A DNA stretch of 64,000 nucleotides from Elusimicrobia bacterium RIFOXYA2_FULL_47_53 (GCA_001800315.1 MGVE01000006.1:1-64000); one strand, 5' to 3'. Counted from the first letter of the stretch, positions 34,501 to 44,626 are shown. Program-made: numbers and translations. Notes: generated from the letters alone by a model not told the origin.

Positions 34501-36435
34501 CTATAAAATACTGAATGTCCGCAAAATAAAATTCACCAGGCCCGCGAAAAGCAGGGCGTAAACCGAGACAAACGCGAAAATCATAAAAGCTATTTTGTAG
34601 CCCTGCTCTTTTATTACCATAAAACTCTGCGCTATGCAGGGCACGAACAGGGTTATGGCAATTATGCTTACCACCACCTGCCGAGGATCCATAAAACCGT
34701 CTTTTGTCAGCATAAAAAGCCCCGCGGCGCCGTAATCGCGCCTGAGAAATCCGAGGATAAAACTCTCGGTGGCCATTGCCGGCAATCCCAGAAGGCCTGA
34801 GATAACGGGGCTGGCGATCCGCTCGGCCGCTTTGATGAGGTTTAGTTTGTCAGCGGCGAAAAGAATTAAAGTGCCGAGAATAAAAAGAGGGACGGCCTCC
34901 TTGAAATACCAGGCCACCCTCATTTTGACTTTCAGCAGTATGTTTGAAAGCTCGGGTTTTCTAAGCGGAGGTATCTCCATTACAAAGCACGACGCGGTTC
35001 CGGGTATTATTTTGGAAGCGAGGTAGCCAACAAAAGTCAGCGAAAGAGTTATTGAGAGCAGCCATATCAGCGTAGCCTTGTAGGACAATCCGCTCAAGAG
35101 CCCGAGTATGACGCCAATCTGCGCCGAACAGGGAATTGTAAGAGATAAAAGCAGTACCGCTATGAGACGCTCTTTTTTTGACTCAAGAATCCTTGAACCC
35201 ATCGCGGCCATGGTGCCGCAGCCGAGCCCTAAAACCATGGGCAGGACGGCTTTGCCGTTGAGTCCGAATTTTCTAAACGCGCGGTCAAGCATTACCGAGA
35301 GCCGCGGCAGGTAACCCGAGTCTTCCATGAAACCAAAAACTATAAAAAAGGCCCCCACGATAGGCAGGACTATGGCTAAAGCGTAGGTCAGCGCCATGGA
35401 AATAAGGCCGTACTTGCCCACGAGAAAATCGGTGATAACAGGCTGGGCGAATATCCTGTCTATCCAAAACTCAAGGAAAGGCAATATTTGCCGTTTAAAA
35501 AGAAAATCCTCAAGAAAATCCACGACCGTGCCGGCGGCAAACACGCCTACGAACTCATAAGTGACGAAAAGGGCGAGCGCGGCGATAAGGTAGCCCGGGA
35601 ACGGCCTCATGGAAATCATGCCCAGCCGCGAGAGCCACGAAACGCTATTTTCGTCTCCGGAAAACGAAAAAACCTCGGCGCTGGCCTCGCCGGCGAACCT
35701 GTCGCGCGCGTCGTGTATAAGGAAATGCGGGCTCCGCATAAAGGTCGCTATAATGCCCTCCACGCGTTTTGAAAGTTTTTCGGCGGCATCCTTTCCGGCG
35801 AAACGCCACGCGCTTTTATCCCCGAGCAGAAGCATTAGCGACAGGGCTCTTTTGAAAGCAAAATCCGCGGGAAGCTCTTTTTCTATCTCTGAAATAAGGC
35901 TTTCAACATCATTATTTAAATTAAGCGGCTGAGGCCGCGAGGGAACGGCGGAAATTATTTTTTTAAGCTCGCTTATGCCTTCGCCGGTGATAACGACCGT
36001 CTTGACCACGGGAATTCCGAGAAGCTTCTCCAGCCTGCGGGCATCAATTTTTATGCCCCTGGAACGCGCCTCGTCGTACATGTTAAGCACCAGAATCATC
36101 GGTATTCCGAGGTCGGCGAGTTCGCTCGTCAGCACAAGCGACCTTTTCAGGTTCTTGGAATCAACGACATGGATTAATATATCGGGGCGGGCCGAGAATA
36201 TAATGCTTCTTGTCACCTGCTCGTCTTCGGAGAACGGCAACAGCGAGTTGGTGCCAGGAGTGTCTATTACGCGGTAATTGACTCCGGCGATGACGGCCTG
36301 GCCCTCCGTGATGTCAACCGTAGTGCCGGGGTAATTTGAGACCACGGCGTACTGGCCCGTCAGCCTTCCAAACACCACGGATTTGCCTACATTCGGGTTG
36401 CCCGCCAAAACAATGGTTTTCTGTGATTTTTCCAT
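34501..36435 (-). CDS. feoB: Ferrous iron transport protein B
   Basis: A 644-residue inner-membrane transporter. The N-terminal G domain has GNPNVGKS (residues 12-19), the DTPGTNSLLPFSEDE G3/switch II region, and NMYDEA (G4). A helical GDI region and a Gate/core membrane domain with LGLGCGTMA follow. It imports Fe(II) under anaerobic conditions. It is shorter than E. coli FeoB and there is no separate feoA in the window; the FeoA-like domain is instead on the DtxR protein. No Shine-Dalgarno precedes its ATG. Confidence 0.93.
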   Translation of the reverse strand: MEKSQKTIVLAGNPNVGKSVVFGRLTGQYAVVSNYPGTTVDITEGQAVIAGVNYRVIDTPGTNSLLPFSEDEQVTRSIIFSARPDILIHVVDSKNLKRSLVLTSELADLGIPMILVLNMYDEARSRGIKIDARRLEKLLGIPVVKTVVITGEGISELKKIISAVPSRPQPLNLNNDVESLISEIEKELPADFAFKRALSLMLLLGDKSAWRFAGKDAAEKLSKRVEGIIATFMRSPHFLIHDARDRFAGEASAEVFSFSGDENSVSWLSRLGMISMRPFPGYLIAALALFVTYEFVGVFAAGTVVDFLEDFLFKRQILPFLEFWIDRIFAQPVITDFLVGKYGLISMALTYALAIVLPIVGAFFIVFGFMEDSGYLPRLSVMLDRAFRKFGLNGKAVLPMVLGLGCGTMAAMGSRILESKKERLIAVLLLSLTIPCSAQIGVILGLLSGLSYKATLIWLLSITLSLTFVGYLASKIIPGTASCFVMEIPPLRKPELSNILLKVKMRVAWYFKEAVPLFILGTLILFAADKLNLIKAAERIASPVISGLLGLPAMATESFILGFLRRDYGAAGLFMLTKDGFMDPRQVVVSIIAITLFVPCIAQSFMVIKEQGYKIAFMIFAFVSVYALLFAGLVNFILRTFSIL

Positions 36436-36449
36436 GTGATTTAGACAGA

Positions 36450-36478
36450 ATTATACCATTTTGTTTGCTTGACAACAA
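36450..36478 (-). promoter_or_regulatory. Promoter of feoB
   Basis: Minus strand: -35 TTGTTG (36473-36478), 17-base spacer, -10 TATAAT (36450-36455). The expected start near 36443 leaves a leader of only about 8 bases. Its -35 overlaps that of the divergent HNH-gene promoter by two bases. Confidence 0.65.
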
Positions 36479-36497
36479 GTTTGGAAAGCACTATAAT
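36469..36497 (+). promoter_or_regulatory. Consensus sigma70 promoter of the HNH gene
   Basis: TTGACA (36469-36474), 17-base spacer, TATAAT (36492-36497): a perfect consensus. The expected transcription start near 36504 is only about 4 bases before the ATG at 36508, so the mRNA should be almost leaderless. Confidence 0.8.
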
Positions 36498-36507
36498 AGG
36501 CGCTATT

Positions 36508-37110
36508 ATGGGAAGCGATGTCCTTGTTCTAAACAGAAGTTTTTACGCTGTTCAGATAACATCGTGGCAGAGAGCGCTGACGCTGGTCTATACCGACCAC
36601 GCCTCGGTGGTTGACCAGGATTACAAAACTTATTCTTTTGAAGACTGGCAGCAGCTCTCGTCCATGATAAAAACCCACCCCTCCGGTTTTGTTACAACAC
36701 CTAATTTTAAAATAGCCATACCCGAAGTAATAGCGCTCAAATTTTACGACCGCCTGCCTACAAGCGAAGTGAAATTTACCAGAAGAAACATCTATGAACA
36801 CTACAATTACCGCTGCTGCTACTGCGGAAATAAATTTTCCTCTTCGGAACTCAATCTGGAACATGTCATTCCCAAAAGCCGCGGCGGGAAAACCAACTGG
36901 TCAAATATTGTAACCTCCTGCATACCCTGCAACCTCAGAAAAGGCAACAAAATGCCCGACGAAGCCGGCATGAAAATGCTTATCACGCCGAATAAACCCA
37001 AATGGCGCGGAATCCTGAGCCTTACCTTCGGCTCGGCCATAAAAATGAAAACCTCGTGGCAGAGATTCGTGGACACGGTTTACTGGAACGGCGAACTGGA
37101 AAAGGAGTAG
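36508..37110 (+). CDS. HNH endonuclease domain protein
   Basis: A 200-residue protein from the ATG at 36508, chosen because homologues begin like GSDVLVLNRSFYAV and the promoter ends just before it. The HNH domain spans about residues 95-150: zinc-type CxxC at 103/106, LEHVIPKSRGG with His119, and NIVTSCIPCNLRK with a second cysteine pair. This small family is very widespread in chromosomes and not tied to restriction modules; its role is not settled. No Shine-Dalgarno is visible. Confidence 0.85.
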   Translation: MGSDVLVLNRSFYAVQITSWQRALTLVYTDHASVVDQDYKTYSFEDWQQLSSMIKTHPSGFVTTPNFKIAIPEVIALKFYDRLPTSEVKFTRRNIYEHYNYRCCYCGNKFSSSELNLEHVIPKSRGGKTNWSNIVTSCIPCNLRKGNKMPDEAGMKMLITPNKPKWRGILSLTFGSAIKMKTSWQRFVDTVYWNGELEKE

Positions 37111-37144
37111 TATAATAATGTCGGTGAATAGAGGGAGTACTGTT

Positions 37145-39199
37145 ATGAAGCGCATGCCCGCAAAGTTGTTTGCGATACTTTCAATGTGTATTTGCCTGAG
37201 CTCCTTTGTTTTTGCCGCGCAGTCAGCGGAGGAACAGCTAACACTTGAAGAAATTATGTCCTTGGATTTGGAATCCAATATCGCGACCAAAACAAAGCTG
37301 AGAATCTCAGAGTCTCCTGCTATCGTAACCGTGGTAACTGCCGAAGAGATTAAAGCGATGGGGGCAAGAAATATAAGCGATGTCATTAATACCCTCCCGG
37401 GGATGTATTTTTCCCTGCCCGGGTCCGGCATTTTGGGCGTTATGTGGGCTGATTATATGCGCGGCATTTACGCGAACCAAACATTGCATCCGATGATAAT
37501 ACTTATGATTAATGGAAACAACATCAATGATGCCGCTGAAGATTCCTGGGGAGCACTTAACGCCTACGGTTCTGCGTTTCTGAACTTCGTTGAAAGAATA
37601 GAAATAATCCGCGGCCCGGGATCTGTAATATATGGGGGCGGCGCGATCGCGGGTGTTATTAATATCGTTACCAAAAAGGGGCCGGCGAATGAAGCGGTAC
37701 TAACCTGGGGTACCAACGGTTTAAAAAGAGGTTTCGTTAAAGTAACAAAAAGTTCGGGAGACTCAAAAATTAATCTTATGGCGAGCCTCGGCGATTCATA
37801 TATCAGTGACGGAAGCGTGGCAACGCGGGCGACGGGAACTCTTGAAAGGAGCGAGAACAGGAGCTTGTATGATTTTGTCAGCAGGCAGGTAGTGTTAGAC
37901 CTGTCGCATAAGGGTTTTCAACTGCAGAATATATTTTTATGGGAGAGAATGTCCTCTCCTATCACGATGTTACACATGATTGCGGATAAGGATTTGCAAA
38001 CGAGAATAGAGCCGTTTATCATATTATCAAGTTTGAAAAAAAGCTTTCTTCTTGAAAACGCCTCGCTTAACTCAAAGATTTTTTACAGAAAAGTCGCCTA
38101 TTCGTTCCCCCTGCTGCCCTTGACGCCGCCCAATATACCTTCGCCGCTATGGACGGCGGGGATTTATGGAAACGCGGAATTTGGAACCGACGCATATAGC
38201 GGACAGGTGGAGTACATGTATAATGGGATGGAAAACCAGGACATAATGCTCGGGTATGAAACTTCCTATGAGCATGCGGCAGACGCGCTGATATCATACA
38301 ATCCGGTTGACCCCAATGTATTCACATCGTATGTATATGTCAGCTCAAAAAAACGGAATGTAAACTCTCTTTATGCTCAGGATACGCTCTACAACAACAG
38401 CAGGGATCTGAGTTTAAACCTCGGCCTGCGCTATGACAATTACTCGGATTTTATTAATGGAACCGCGTTGAGCCCCCGTGTCGCGGTGGTATATAAGACT
38501 GCCGAAGACTATGTGTTTAAGGCGATTTATGGAACAGCGTTTCGTCCGCCAAGTTTCGCTGAGACGAATGTCAGCCCCGATTATCCCGCGATAAAAAATG
38601 ATCCGGATATAAGGCCGGAAACAATGAAAACTTTTGAGCTGGCGCTTGATTGCAGTCCGCTCGCCAGAACTAATCTGAGGCTTAATTACTATAACAATGT
38701 CGTAAATGACCTGATCGCCAGCGTGACAAGCGATGATCCGACAAAAACATGGAATACCAATGTTTCAAATCAGAAAAGCTGGGGACTGGAAAGCGAAGTA
38801 AAATATTTGCTTGACACAAAGAGCTATGTCTTTGCCAATGCTTCATACCTGGGAGAATCAAAGGACATTGATACCGGCCTTCCCGCCGAATTTGTTCCTG
38901 AACTGCTGTTAAACGCAGGGGTAAATTATGCTTTTACAAAGAATATCAGCGCTATGACAAAAGGTTTTTACCGTTCAACGCTTAAGCAGGGCTATGGGGA
39001 TACCAGGGGCGACATAGACCCCGTCTTGTTGTTTTCCACTTCGGTTAACCTTACGGTGAAGTCGTATGATGTTTTTGTAAATATCTATAATATGTTTGAC
39101 CAGGAATGGAAAGACCCGTCCATATCATCAAATAACCTGATTGAGCCGCTTCAGGGATATGGCAGGAGATTTGATGTCGGGCTCAGGTATATGTTTTAA
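37145..39199 (+). CDS. TonB-dependent outer-membrane receptor
   Basis: About 684 residues from the ATG at 37145, which precedes a signal peptide ([22 protein letters not shown]). A plug domain follows with [40 protein letters not shown] and [23 protein letters not shown], then a long beta-barrel ending in Phe. Such receptors import siderophores, cobalamin, sugars or metals with TonB energy. A TonB-box-like [13 protein letters not shown] region follows the signal peptide. The substrate cannot be read from sequence; feoB and dtxR nearby make a metal chelate one option. Confidence 0.92.
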   Translation: MKRMPAKLFAILSMCICLSSFVFAAQSAEEQLTLEEIMSLDLESNIATKTKLRISESPAIVTVVTAEEIKAMGARNISDVINTLPGMYFSLPGSGILGVMWADYMRGIYANQTLHPMIILMINGNNINDAAEDSWGALNAYGSAFLNFVERIEIIRGPGSVIYGGGAIAGVINIVTKKGPANEAVLTWGTNGLKRGFVKVTKSSGDSKINLMASLGDSYISDGSVATRATGTLERSENRSLYDFVSRQVVLDLSHKGFQLQNIFLWERMSSPITMLHMIADKDLQTRIEPFIILSSLKKSFLLENASLNSKIFYRKVAYSFPLLPLTPPNIPSPLWTAGIYGNAEFGTDAYSGQVEYMYNGMENQDIMLGYETSYEHAADALISYNPVDPNVFTSYVYVSSKKRNVNSLYAQDTLYNNSRDLSLNLGLRYDNYSDFINGTALSPRVAVVYKTAEDYVFKAIYGTAFRPPSFAETNVSPDYPAIKNDPDIRPETMKTFELALDCSPLARTNLRLNYYNNVVNDLIASVTSDDPTKTWNTNVSNQKSWGLESEVKYLLDTKSYVFANASYLGESKDIDTGLPAEFVPELLLNAGVNYAFTKNISAMTKGFYRSTLKQGYGDTRGDIDPVLLFSTSVNLTVKSYDVFVNIYNMFDQEWKDPSISSNNLIEPLQGYGRRFDVGLRYMF

Positions 39200-39267
39200 C
39201 CCCGAAACGCGCGCAGAGTTATTTTCCCAAAGGAATTTTTTTTAGGGAGCCGCGAAACCAGGAAAAA

Positions 39268-39296
39268 TTGACACGATACGCCGCATTGCAAGTAAT
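39268..39296 (+). promoter_or_regulatory. Possible promoter of trpB
   Basis: A perfect -35 TTGACA (39268-39273) with a weak -10 AGTAAT (39291-39296) after 17 bases. The expected start is about 10 bases before the ATG at 39313. Confidence 0.4.
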
Positions 39297-39312
39297 TGTA
39301 AAGGGAGCTGCC

Positions 39313-40674
39313 ATGACCGACGAGACAAAGATTCTGCTAAGCGAGAAAGACATCCCGACCCACTGGTACAACATTCAGGCCGACCTGCCCAAACCGCTTG
39401 CGCCGTCCATTCACCCGGGAACAAAAAAACCCATAGGGCCCGCGGATCTGGCCCCCATTTTTCCCATGGCCATAATCCAGCAGGAAGTATCCACGGAAAG
39501 ATGGATTGAAATTCCGGATGAAGTGCGCGACATCTACAGGCTCTGGAGGCCCTCGCCGCTGTACCGCGCCAGAAGGCTTGAGAAACTGCTTGATACCCCC
39601 GCGAAAATTTACTACAAATACGAGGGCGTAAGCCCTTCGGGAAGCCACAAAACCAACACTTCCATCGCCCAGGCCTACTATAATAAGCAGGAAGGAGTAA
39701 AAAGAATTGCAACCGAAACCGGTGCCGGCCAGTGGGGCTGCGCTCTCTCTCTTGCCTGCAATATTTTCGGCCTGCAGTGCACCGTATACATGGTAAAGGT
39801 TTCCTTCCACCAGAAACCTTACCGTAAATCTCTCATGCATGTATGGGGCGCCGAGGTTTTCCCCAGCCCGACCGACAGGACAGCCGCCGGCCGGAAAGTT
39901 CTTGAGGAAACCCCGGAATCGCTCGGCTCGCTCGGCATAGCCATTTCCGAGGCCGTTGAGGACGCCGCGACCCACGACGACACAAAATATTCGCTCGGCA
40001 GCGTATTAAACCATGTGCTTTTGCATCAGAGCGTTATAGGCCTTGAAACAAAAAAACAGCTTGAGCTTGCCGGCGATTACCCCGATGTAGTTATAGCCTG
40101 CAACGGCGGCGGCTCCAATTTCGGAGGAGTGGCTTTTCCGTTCCTCATGGACAAACTCCAGGGCAGAAGGAAAGATTTAAGGGCTATCGCCGTAGAGCCG
40201 GCGGCCTGTCCCACTCTTACCAAGGGCCCCTACACCTACGATTTCGGTGATACGGCCGGCATGACCCCTCTTATGAAAATGTACACTCTTGGCCACACAT
40301 TTATGCCCGCCGGAATTCACGCCGGCGGCTTGCGCTACCACGGAGATTCCCCGCTGGTTTCGCTTTTATACAACGAGAAGGTGATAGAGGCTATATCATA
40401 TCCGCAGAACCCGGTTTTTGAAGCGGCCGTCATGTTCGCCAAAAGCGAAGGCATTCTGCCGGCTCCCGAATCGGCTCACGCCATACGAGCCGCGATAGAC
40501 GAAGCTCTAAAAGCCAAAAAAAGCGGCGAGAAAAAAACTATTCTTTGCAACCTCTCGGGCCACGGGCATTTTGACCTGGCGGCTTACGACGATTATCTCG
40601 CGGGCAAATTAGTGGACTACGAATACCCGGCGGACAAGGTCAAAGAAGCGCTCTCTCATATCCCTAAAATATAA
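39313..40674 (+). CDS. trpB: Tryptophan synthase beta chain, TrpB2 type
   Basis: A 453-residue PLP enzyme. The PLP lysine is Lys113 in SGSHKTNT, and [12 protein letters not shown] and NGGGSNFGG bind the cofactor phosphate. The length and the N-terminal extension ([11 protein letters not shown]) mark TrpB2, the variant that works without a tightly bound TrpA and makes Trp from indole and serine. No trpA or other trp gene is present. The ATG at 39313 follows AAGGGAG. Its stop overlaps the next start by one base. Confidence 0.9.
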   Translation: MTDETKILLSEKDIPTHWYNIQADLPKPLAPSIHPGTKKPIGPADLAPIFPMAIIQQEVSTERWIEIPDEVRDIYRLWRPSPLYRARRLEKLLDTPAKIYYKYEGVSPSGSHKTNTSIAQAYYNKQEGVKRIATETGAGQWGCALSLACNIFGLQCTVYMVKVSFHQKPYRKSLMHVWGAEVFPSPTDRTAAGRKVLEETPESLGSLGIAISEAVEDAATHDDTKYSLGSVLNHVLLHQSVIGLETKKQLELAGDYPDVVIACNGGGSNFGGVAFPFLMDKLQGRRKDLRAIAVEPAACPTLTKGPYTYDFGDTAGMTPLMKMYTLGHTFMPAGIHAGGLRYHGDSPLVSLLYNEKVIEAISYPQNPVFEAAVMFAKSEGILPAPESAHAIRAAIDEALKAKKSGEKKTILCNLSGHGHFDLAAYDDYLAGKLVDYEYPADKVKEALSHIPKI

Positions 40675-41513
40675 TGTTTAAAATACTGTCAAAACAAATT
40701 CTTGCCAAGGGCATAACCCGCCTGGAAATTCTCGCGCCTGAAATTGCCGCTCGCGCGCGAGCCGGCCAGTTTGTGGTCGTGCGTATAAACGAGACCGGCG
40801 AGCGCATTCCGCTCACCATTGCCGGACAAAATGCCGCTGCCGGCTCTATCTCGGTAATTTTCCTGGAAATCGGCAAAACGACAGCCCAATTAGCCTCGCT
40901 GTCCCCGGGAGATTTTATTTTGGATCTGCTCGGCCCGCTCGGCAGGCCTACTGAAACCGGAAAACACGGAGCAGCCGTTATCGTAGCCGGCGGAGTCGGG
41001 GCGGCGGAAGCGCTTCCCGTCGCGAAAGCTTTCAGAAACGCGGGCAATGCCGTCGTTGGCATAATCGGGGCCAGAAACAAGGACATGGTTATCCTTGAAA
41101 AGGAAATGCGCTCCGCGGTCAACAGGCTTTTTATCACTACCGACGACGGTTCCTACGGGATGAAAGGTTTTGTTTCAGACATGCTCAAAGAACTTATTGA
41201 AAAAAAAGAAGAAATAGGCATTGTTTACGCTATCGGCCCCGTACCCATGATGAAAGCTGTTTCCGCGCTGACAAAACAACACTCCATAAAAACTATTGTC
41301 TCGCTTAACCCCCTAATGCTGGACGCCACCGGCATGTGCGGCGTCTGCAGGGTAACCATAGCGGGCAAAACCCGCTTTGCCTGCGTTGACGGCCCGGAGT
41401 TTGACGCGCACGAAGTAAACTGGGACGAGCTCATCAACAGGCTTGCGACCTTTAAGAACGAAGAGAAACTGTCGCTGGAAAAATATAAAGCGGAGTGCAA
41501 ATGCCCAGAATGA
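40674..41513 (+). CDS. FAD/NAD(P)-binding, [2Fe-2S] electron-transfer subunit (PyrK/Nfn small-subunit type)
   Basis: A 279-residue ferredoxin-reductase-like protein. An N-terminal FAD domain contains ERIPLTIAG, and the nucleotide-binding part has VIVAGGVGAAEALPVAKAF. C-terminal cysteines GMCGVC (Cys222, Cys225) plus RFACVDGPEFD bind a [2Fe-2S] cluster. With the overlapping next gene it forms the pair found in Nfn, the electron-bifurcating NADH-dependent reduced ferredoxin:NADP oxidoreductase. A sulfide dehydrogenase or GltAB-like role is the alternative. Confidence 0.85.
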   Translation: MFKILSKQILAKGITRLEILAPEIAARARAGQFVVVRINETGERIPLTIAGQNAAAGSISVIFLEIGKTTAQLASLSPGDFILDLLGPLGRPTETGKHGAAVIVAGGVGAAEALPVAKAFRNAGNAVVGIIGARNKDMVILEKEMRSAVNRLFITTDDGSYGMKGFVSDMLKELIEKKEEIGIVYAIGPVPMMKAVSALTKQHSIKTIVSLNPLMLDATGMCGVCRVTIAGKTRFACVDGPEFDAHEVNWDELINRLATFKNEEKLSLEKYKAECKCPE

Positions 41514-42901
41514 AAATGCCCGAGCGCTCTCCGTCGCAGAGAGCGGCGGATTTCGGACAGGTCAACTTAGGCTACGACTCGGAGCAGGCTCTCAGCGAGG
41601 CGAAACGCTGCCTTCAGTGCAAGAAACCGCTTTGTGTTGAAGGCTGCCCCGTAGGAATAAACATCCCCGGATTTGTAAAAGCCATCGCCGAGGGAAACCC
41701 GGCCGGGGCCGTTGATATTTTAAAAGATAAAAACAACCTTCCGGCGGTATGCGGAAGAGTATGCCCGCAGGAAGAGCAGTGCGAACTTCGCTGCGTTCTT
41801 AAAAGCAAAAATGACCCAATAGCTATCGGAAATCTTGAGCGTTATTCAGCCGACTGGGAAAAAAACAACCGCCCGGTTCCTCAAGCTCCCGCGCAATCCG
41901 CGAAGGGAACCAAAAAAATAGCTGTTATCGGCTCCGGCCCCGCGGGCCTGACCTGTGCCGCGGTTCTTGCCAAGAAGGGCTTTGATATTACCGTTTTTGA
42001 GTCTCTGCACAAACCTGGCGGCGTTTTGAGTTACGGAATACCCGAGTTCAGGCTTCCTCATGATATTCTTCAATACGAACTGAAATACCTTGAGAGCATA
42101 GGCGTTAAATTCACGCTCAACTGCCTTGTGGGAAGAACAAAATCCCTTGACGATTTAAGAAACGAGGGCTTTAAGGCGATTTTTATCGGCACCGGGGCCG
42201 GACTTCCGGCAATGCTCAACATACCCGGCGAGAACTTAAATCACATCTATTCCGCCAATGAATTCCTTGTCAGGGTAAACATGATGAAGGCTAATGTTTT
42301 TCCTGAATACGATACCCCGGTATTTGTCGGCAAACGGGTGGTTGTCATAGGCGGCGGCAACACCGCGATGGACGCGGCGCGCACGGCTCTGCGCCTGGGC
42401 GCCAAAGAAGTGTTTCTCTCGTACCGCCGCTCCGAAACCGAGATGCCGGCCAGGGCGGAAGAAATACGCCACGCCAGGGAAGAGGGCGTACAGCTTATGC
42501 TGCTTACCAACCCGGCGAAATTTATCGGCACCGAAAACGGTTTTGTGAAAGCCGTTGAACTTGTAAACATGGAACTGGGCGAGCCTGACGCCAAAGGGCG
42601 CAGAAAACCGGTTGAGAAAGAAGGCTCTAATTTTAATTTTGAGTGCGATATGGCCGTTATCGCCGTGGGGCTTAACCCCAACCCGGTTCTCGCGTCGCTT
42701 ACGCCCGGCCTGGAAACAGACGCGCGCGGAAGATTGAAAATTGACGAAAATTCCATGACTACCCTGCCCGGCGTCTTTGCCGGAGGCGACATAGTCGGCG
42801 GCGAAACCGTAATACAAGCCATGGGCATGGGCAAAAAAGCAGCGGCTGAAATTGAAAGATACCTGGCCTCGGATACCTCTCAGAGCTGCAAAAAAACCTG
42901 A
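41501..42901 (+). CDS. Glutamate-synthase-small-subunit-like NADPH oxidoreductase (Nfn large-subunit type)
   Basis: A 466-residue flavoprotein. The N-terminal Fer4 domain has CLQCKKPLCVEGCPVGINIPGF and CGRVCPQEEQCE, giving two iron-sulfur sites. An FAD fold (IGSGPAGLTCAAVLAKKG) and an NADPH fold (VIGGGNTAMDAARTALRLG) follow. No GltB large subunit is near, and the gene overlaps the PyrK-like gene by 13 bases, so an Nfn-type complex that balances ferredoxin, NADH and NADPH is most likely. The ATG at 41501 is chosen for its GGAG site 5 bases upstream; GTG 41495 is an alternative. Confidence 0.87.
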   Translation: MPRMKMPERSPSQRAADFGQVNLGYDSEQALSEAKRCLQCKKPLCVEGCPVGINIPGFVKAIAEGNPAGAVDILKDKNNLPAVCGRVCPQEEQCELRCVLKSKNDPIAIGNLERYSADWEKNNRPVPQAPAQSAKGTKKIAVIGSGPAGLTCAAVLAKKGFDITVFESLHKPGGVLSYGIPEFRLPHDILQYELKYLESIGVKFTLNCLVGRTKSLDDLRNEGFKAIFIGTGAGLPAMLNIPGENLNHIYSANEFLVRVNMMKANVFPEYDTPVFVGKRVVVIGGGNTAMDAARTALRLGAKEVFLSYRRSETEMPARAEEIRHAREEGVQLMLLTNPAKFIGTENGFVKAVELVNMELGEPDAKGRRKPVEKEGSNFNFECDMAVIAVGLNPNPVLASLTPGLETDARGRLKIDENSMTTLPGVFAGGDIVGGETVIQAMGMGKKAAAEIERYLASDTSQSCKKT

Positions 42902-42945
42902 CCTCGGTTTGGCAAAATAAAACTATTTGTTTCAGGGGAAATTGT

Positions 42946-43833
42946 ACGGACAACCATACTCATTCAAGCGAAAAAAAGCTGCTCCTGATACTTCTTTTTA
43001 ACGGCTCGCTGATGCTGCTGGAGCTCTTCGGCGGCATTTTCACCAGAAGCCTCGCGCTTCTTGGCGACGCGGGCCACATGCTTACCGATTCCATGGCGCT
43101 GGCTTTGAGCTACCTTGCCATGCAGTGGAGCAAGAAACCCGCGACTTCAAAAAAAACTTTCGGCTACCACCGCTTTGAAATACTCGCCGCGCTTATAAAC
43201 GGGCTTTCGCTTTTGGCGATCTCCGGGTATATCGCCTACGAGGCCGTTCAGCGGTTCTTTCATCCGGTTGAGGTAAAAAGCATATCGCTGATTATTATCG
43301 CGTCCGCCGGGTTTATAGGCAATCTTGCCGGAGTTCTGCTTTTAAGGCATGAGAACCATGACAACCTGAATATCCGCGGCGCTTTTCTGCACCTCTTAGG
43401 GGACATGCTCTCCTCAATAGGCGTCATAGCCGGCGGGCTGATAATTTATTTAACGGGATGGAATGCAGTAGACTCCATTATAGGGGTAATGATAGCCGGT
43501 GTGGTTTTAAGAAGCGCGATAGGTCTTATTATTGAATCCTCCGATGTTCTGCTGGAGGCTGTTCCCCGCGACATTGATATAGCCCAGCTTAAGAAATCCG
43601 CCGAAGCCGTCGCGGGCGTAAGGGAGTTTCACGACATTCACATCTGGTCCATTAAATCGGGCTTAAGGGCCTTGAGCGCGCATGTTCTTGTGGGAGACAT
43701 TTCCGCGAGGGAAAGCCAGAGCATAGTGTCAAGCGTAAGAATAATGCTCAAAGAACGCTACAATATTAGCCACACGACAATTGAAGTTGAGTGCGACGCC
43801 TGCAAAGACGACAGCTGCGATTATAAAAATTAA
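42946..43833 (+). CDS. Cation diffusion facilitator (zinc/cobalt efflux) transporter
   Basis: About 295 residues if read from ACG at 42946. No ATG, GTG or TTG lies in frame before 43012, and starting there would cut the first helix. From ACG the protein reads TDNHTHSSEKKLLLILLFNG, exactly how CDF proteins begin with M in place of T, and AGGGGA lies 6 bases upstream. The LGDAGHMLTDSMAL motif (metal Asp and His in helix 2) and HLLGDMLSSIGVI (helix 5) are intact. A C-terminal cytoplasmic domain ends in a Cys/Asp-rich tail. It exports Zn(II) or similar metals. Confidence 0.85.
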   Translation, partial: TDNHTHSSEKKLLLILLFNGSLMLLELFGGIFTRSLALLGDAGHMLTDSMALALSYLAMQWSKKPATSKKTFGYHRFEILAALINGLSLLAISGYIAYEAVQRFFHPVEVKSISLIIIASAGFIGNLAGVLLLRHENHDNLNIRGAFLHLLGDMLSSIGVIAGGLIIYLTGWNAVDSIIGVMIAGVVLRSAIGLIIESSDVLLEAVPRDIDIAQLKKSAEAVAGVREFHDIHIWSIKSGLRALSAHVLVGDISARESQSIVSSVRIMLKERYNISHTTIEVECDACKDDSCDYKN

Positions 43834-43848
43834 CTATGGGAGAAAAAC

Positions 43849-44574
43849 ATGGGCCTTAATGAAATTATTATTTTTTCCGCGGTTTCGGGGTTTGCGATGT
43901 TTATGGGAAGCGCGCTGATATTTTATTTTGATTCCTGGGTCAGCAAAAATTCAATTTTTCTTATAAGTTTCGCGGCTGGGGTCATGCTCACGATAGCTTT
44001 CATGAACCTTATTCCGGAGGCGCTTTCTATAGCCCCGGGGTCCTGGACAATGGTTTTCGCGGGCTTCCTGGCGCTCTACGCGCTGCAAAATATCGTAATG
44101 TTTCACCCCTGCCACGACGAAGTCTGCGAAACCCACAAGCTGGGGCTTTTTTCGTTCGCCGGCCTGGTGGTGCATTCGCTGCTTGACGGGGTTATCGTAG
44201 CGGTCGGGTTTGAGGCGGGTTTTGAAATCGGCTTGCTTACCACAACAGCCGTCATTCTGCACAAATTGCCGGACGGCATTACAATAACAAGCATTCTGAT
44301 ACATTCCAAAATGAAGAAAAAAACCACGGTTATGTATTCCTCGCTGGTAGCGCTCGCGACCCCGGTAGGCGCTGTTATCGCTTACTTTTTTTTCAGAAAC
44401 ATCGCTCCGGGCCTGGTCGGATCGCTGCTGGCCCTCACGGCAGGCTCCTTTATTTATCTGGCCGCGGCCGACCTGCTGCCCGAGACCCACAAACGGCGCA
44501 ACAGGGCCAACGCTCTGTTCTTTTTTCTGGGTATTGGAGCCGTCGCGCTTATCGGAAAGATATTTGCCGCCTGA
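43849..44574 (+). CDS. ZIP-family metal transporter
   Basis: A 241-residue membrane protein with about eight helices. Helix 4 has HSLLDGVIVAVGF and helix 5 has HKLPDGITITSIL, the His-rich metal path of ZIP proteins. A short Cys/His loop (HPCHDEVCETH near residue 85) precedes helix 4. ZIPs usually bring Zn(II) or Fe(II) into the cytosol. It begins 15 bases after the CDF efflux gene, so importer and exporter are in one unit, possibly reflecting zinc homeostasis; both could also act in the same direction. Confidence 0.88.
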   Translation: MGLNEIIIFSAVSGFAMFMGSALIFYFDSWVSKNSIFLISFAAGVMLTIAFMNLIPEALSIAPGSWTMVFAGFLALYALQNIVMFHPCHDEVCETHKLGLFSFAGLVVHSLLDGVIVAVGFEAGFEIGLLTTTAVILHKLPDGITITSILIHSKMKKKTTVMYSSLVALATPVGAVIAYFFFRNIAPGLVGSLLALTAGSFIYLAAADLLPETHKRRNRANALFFFLGIGAVALIGKIFAA

Positions 44575-44626
44575 GTTTTGGAGCACGAAAAGTAAACTTA
44601 ACTGAGAAACACACCTGTTTTTCGCC

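Noticed and set aside
36508-37110. HNH gene as part of a homing or restriction system
   Set aside because: It belongs to a small, widely conserved chromosomal HNH family and stands alone without a methyltransferase or intron.
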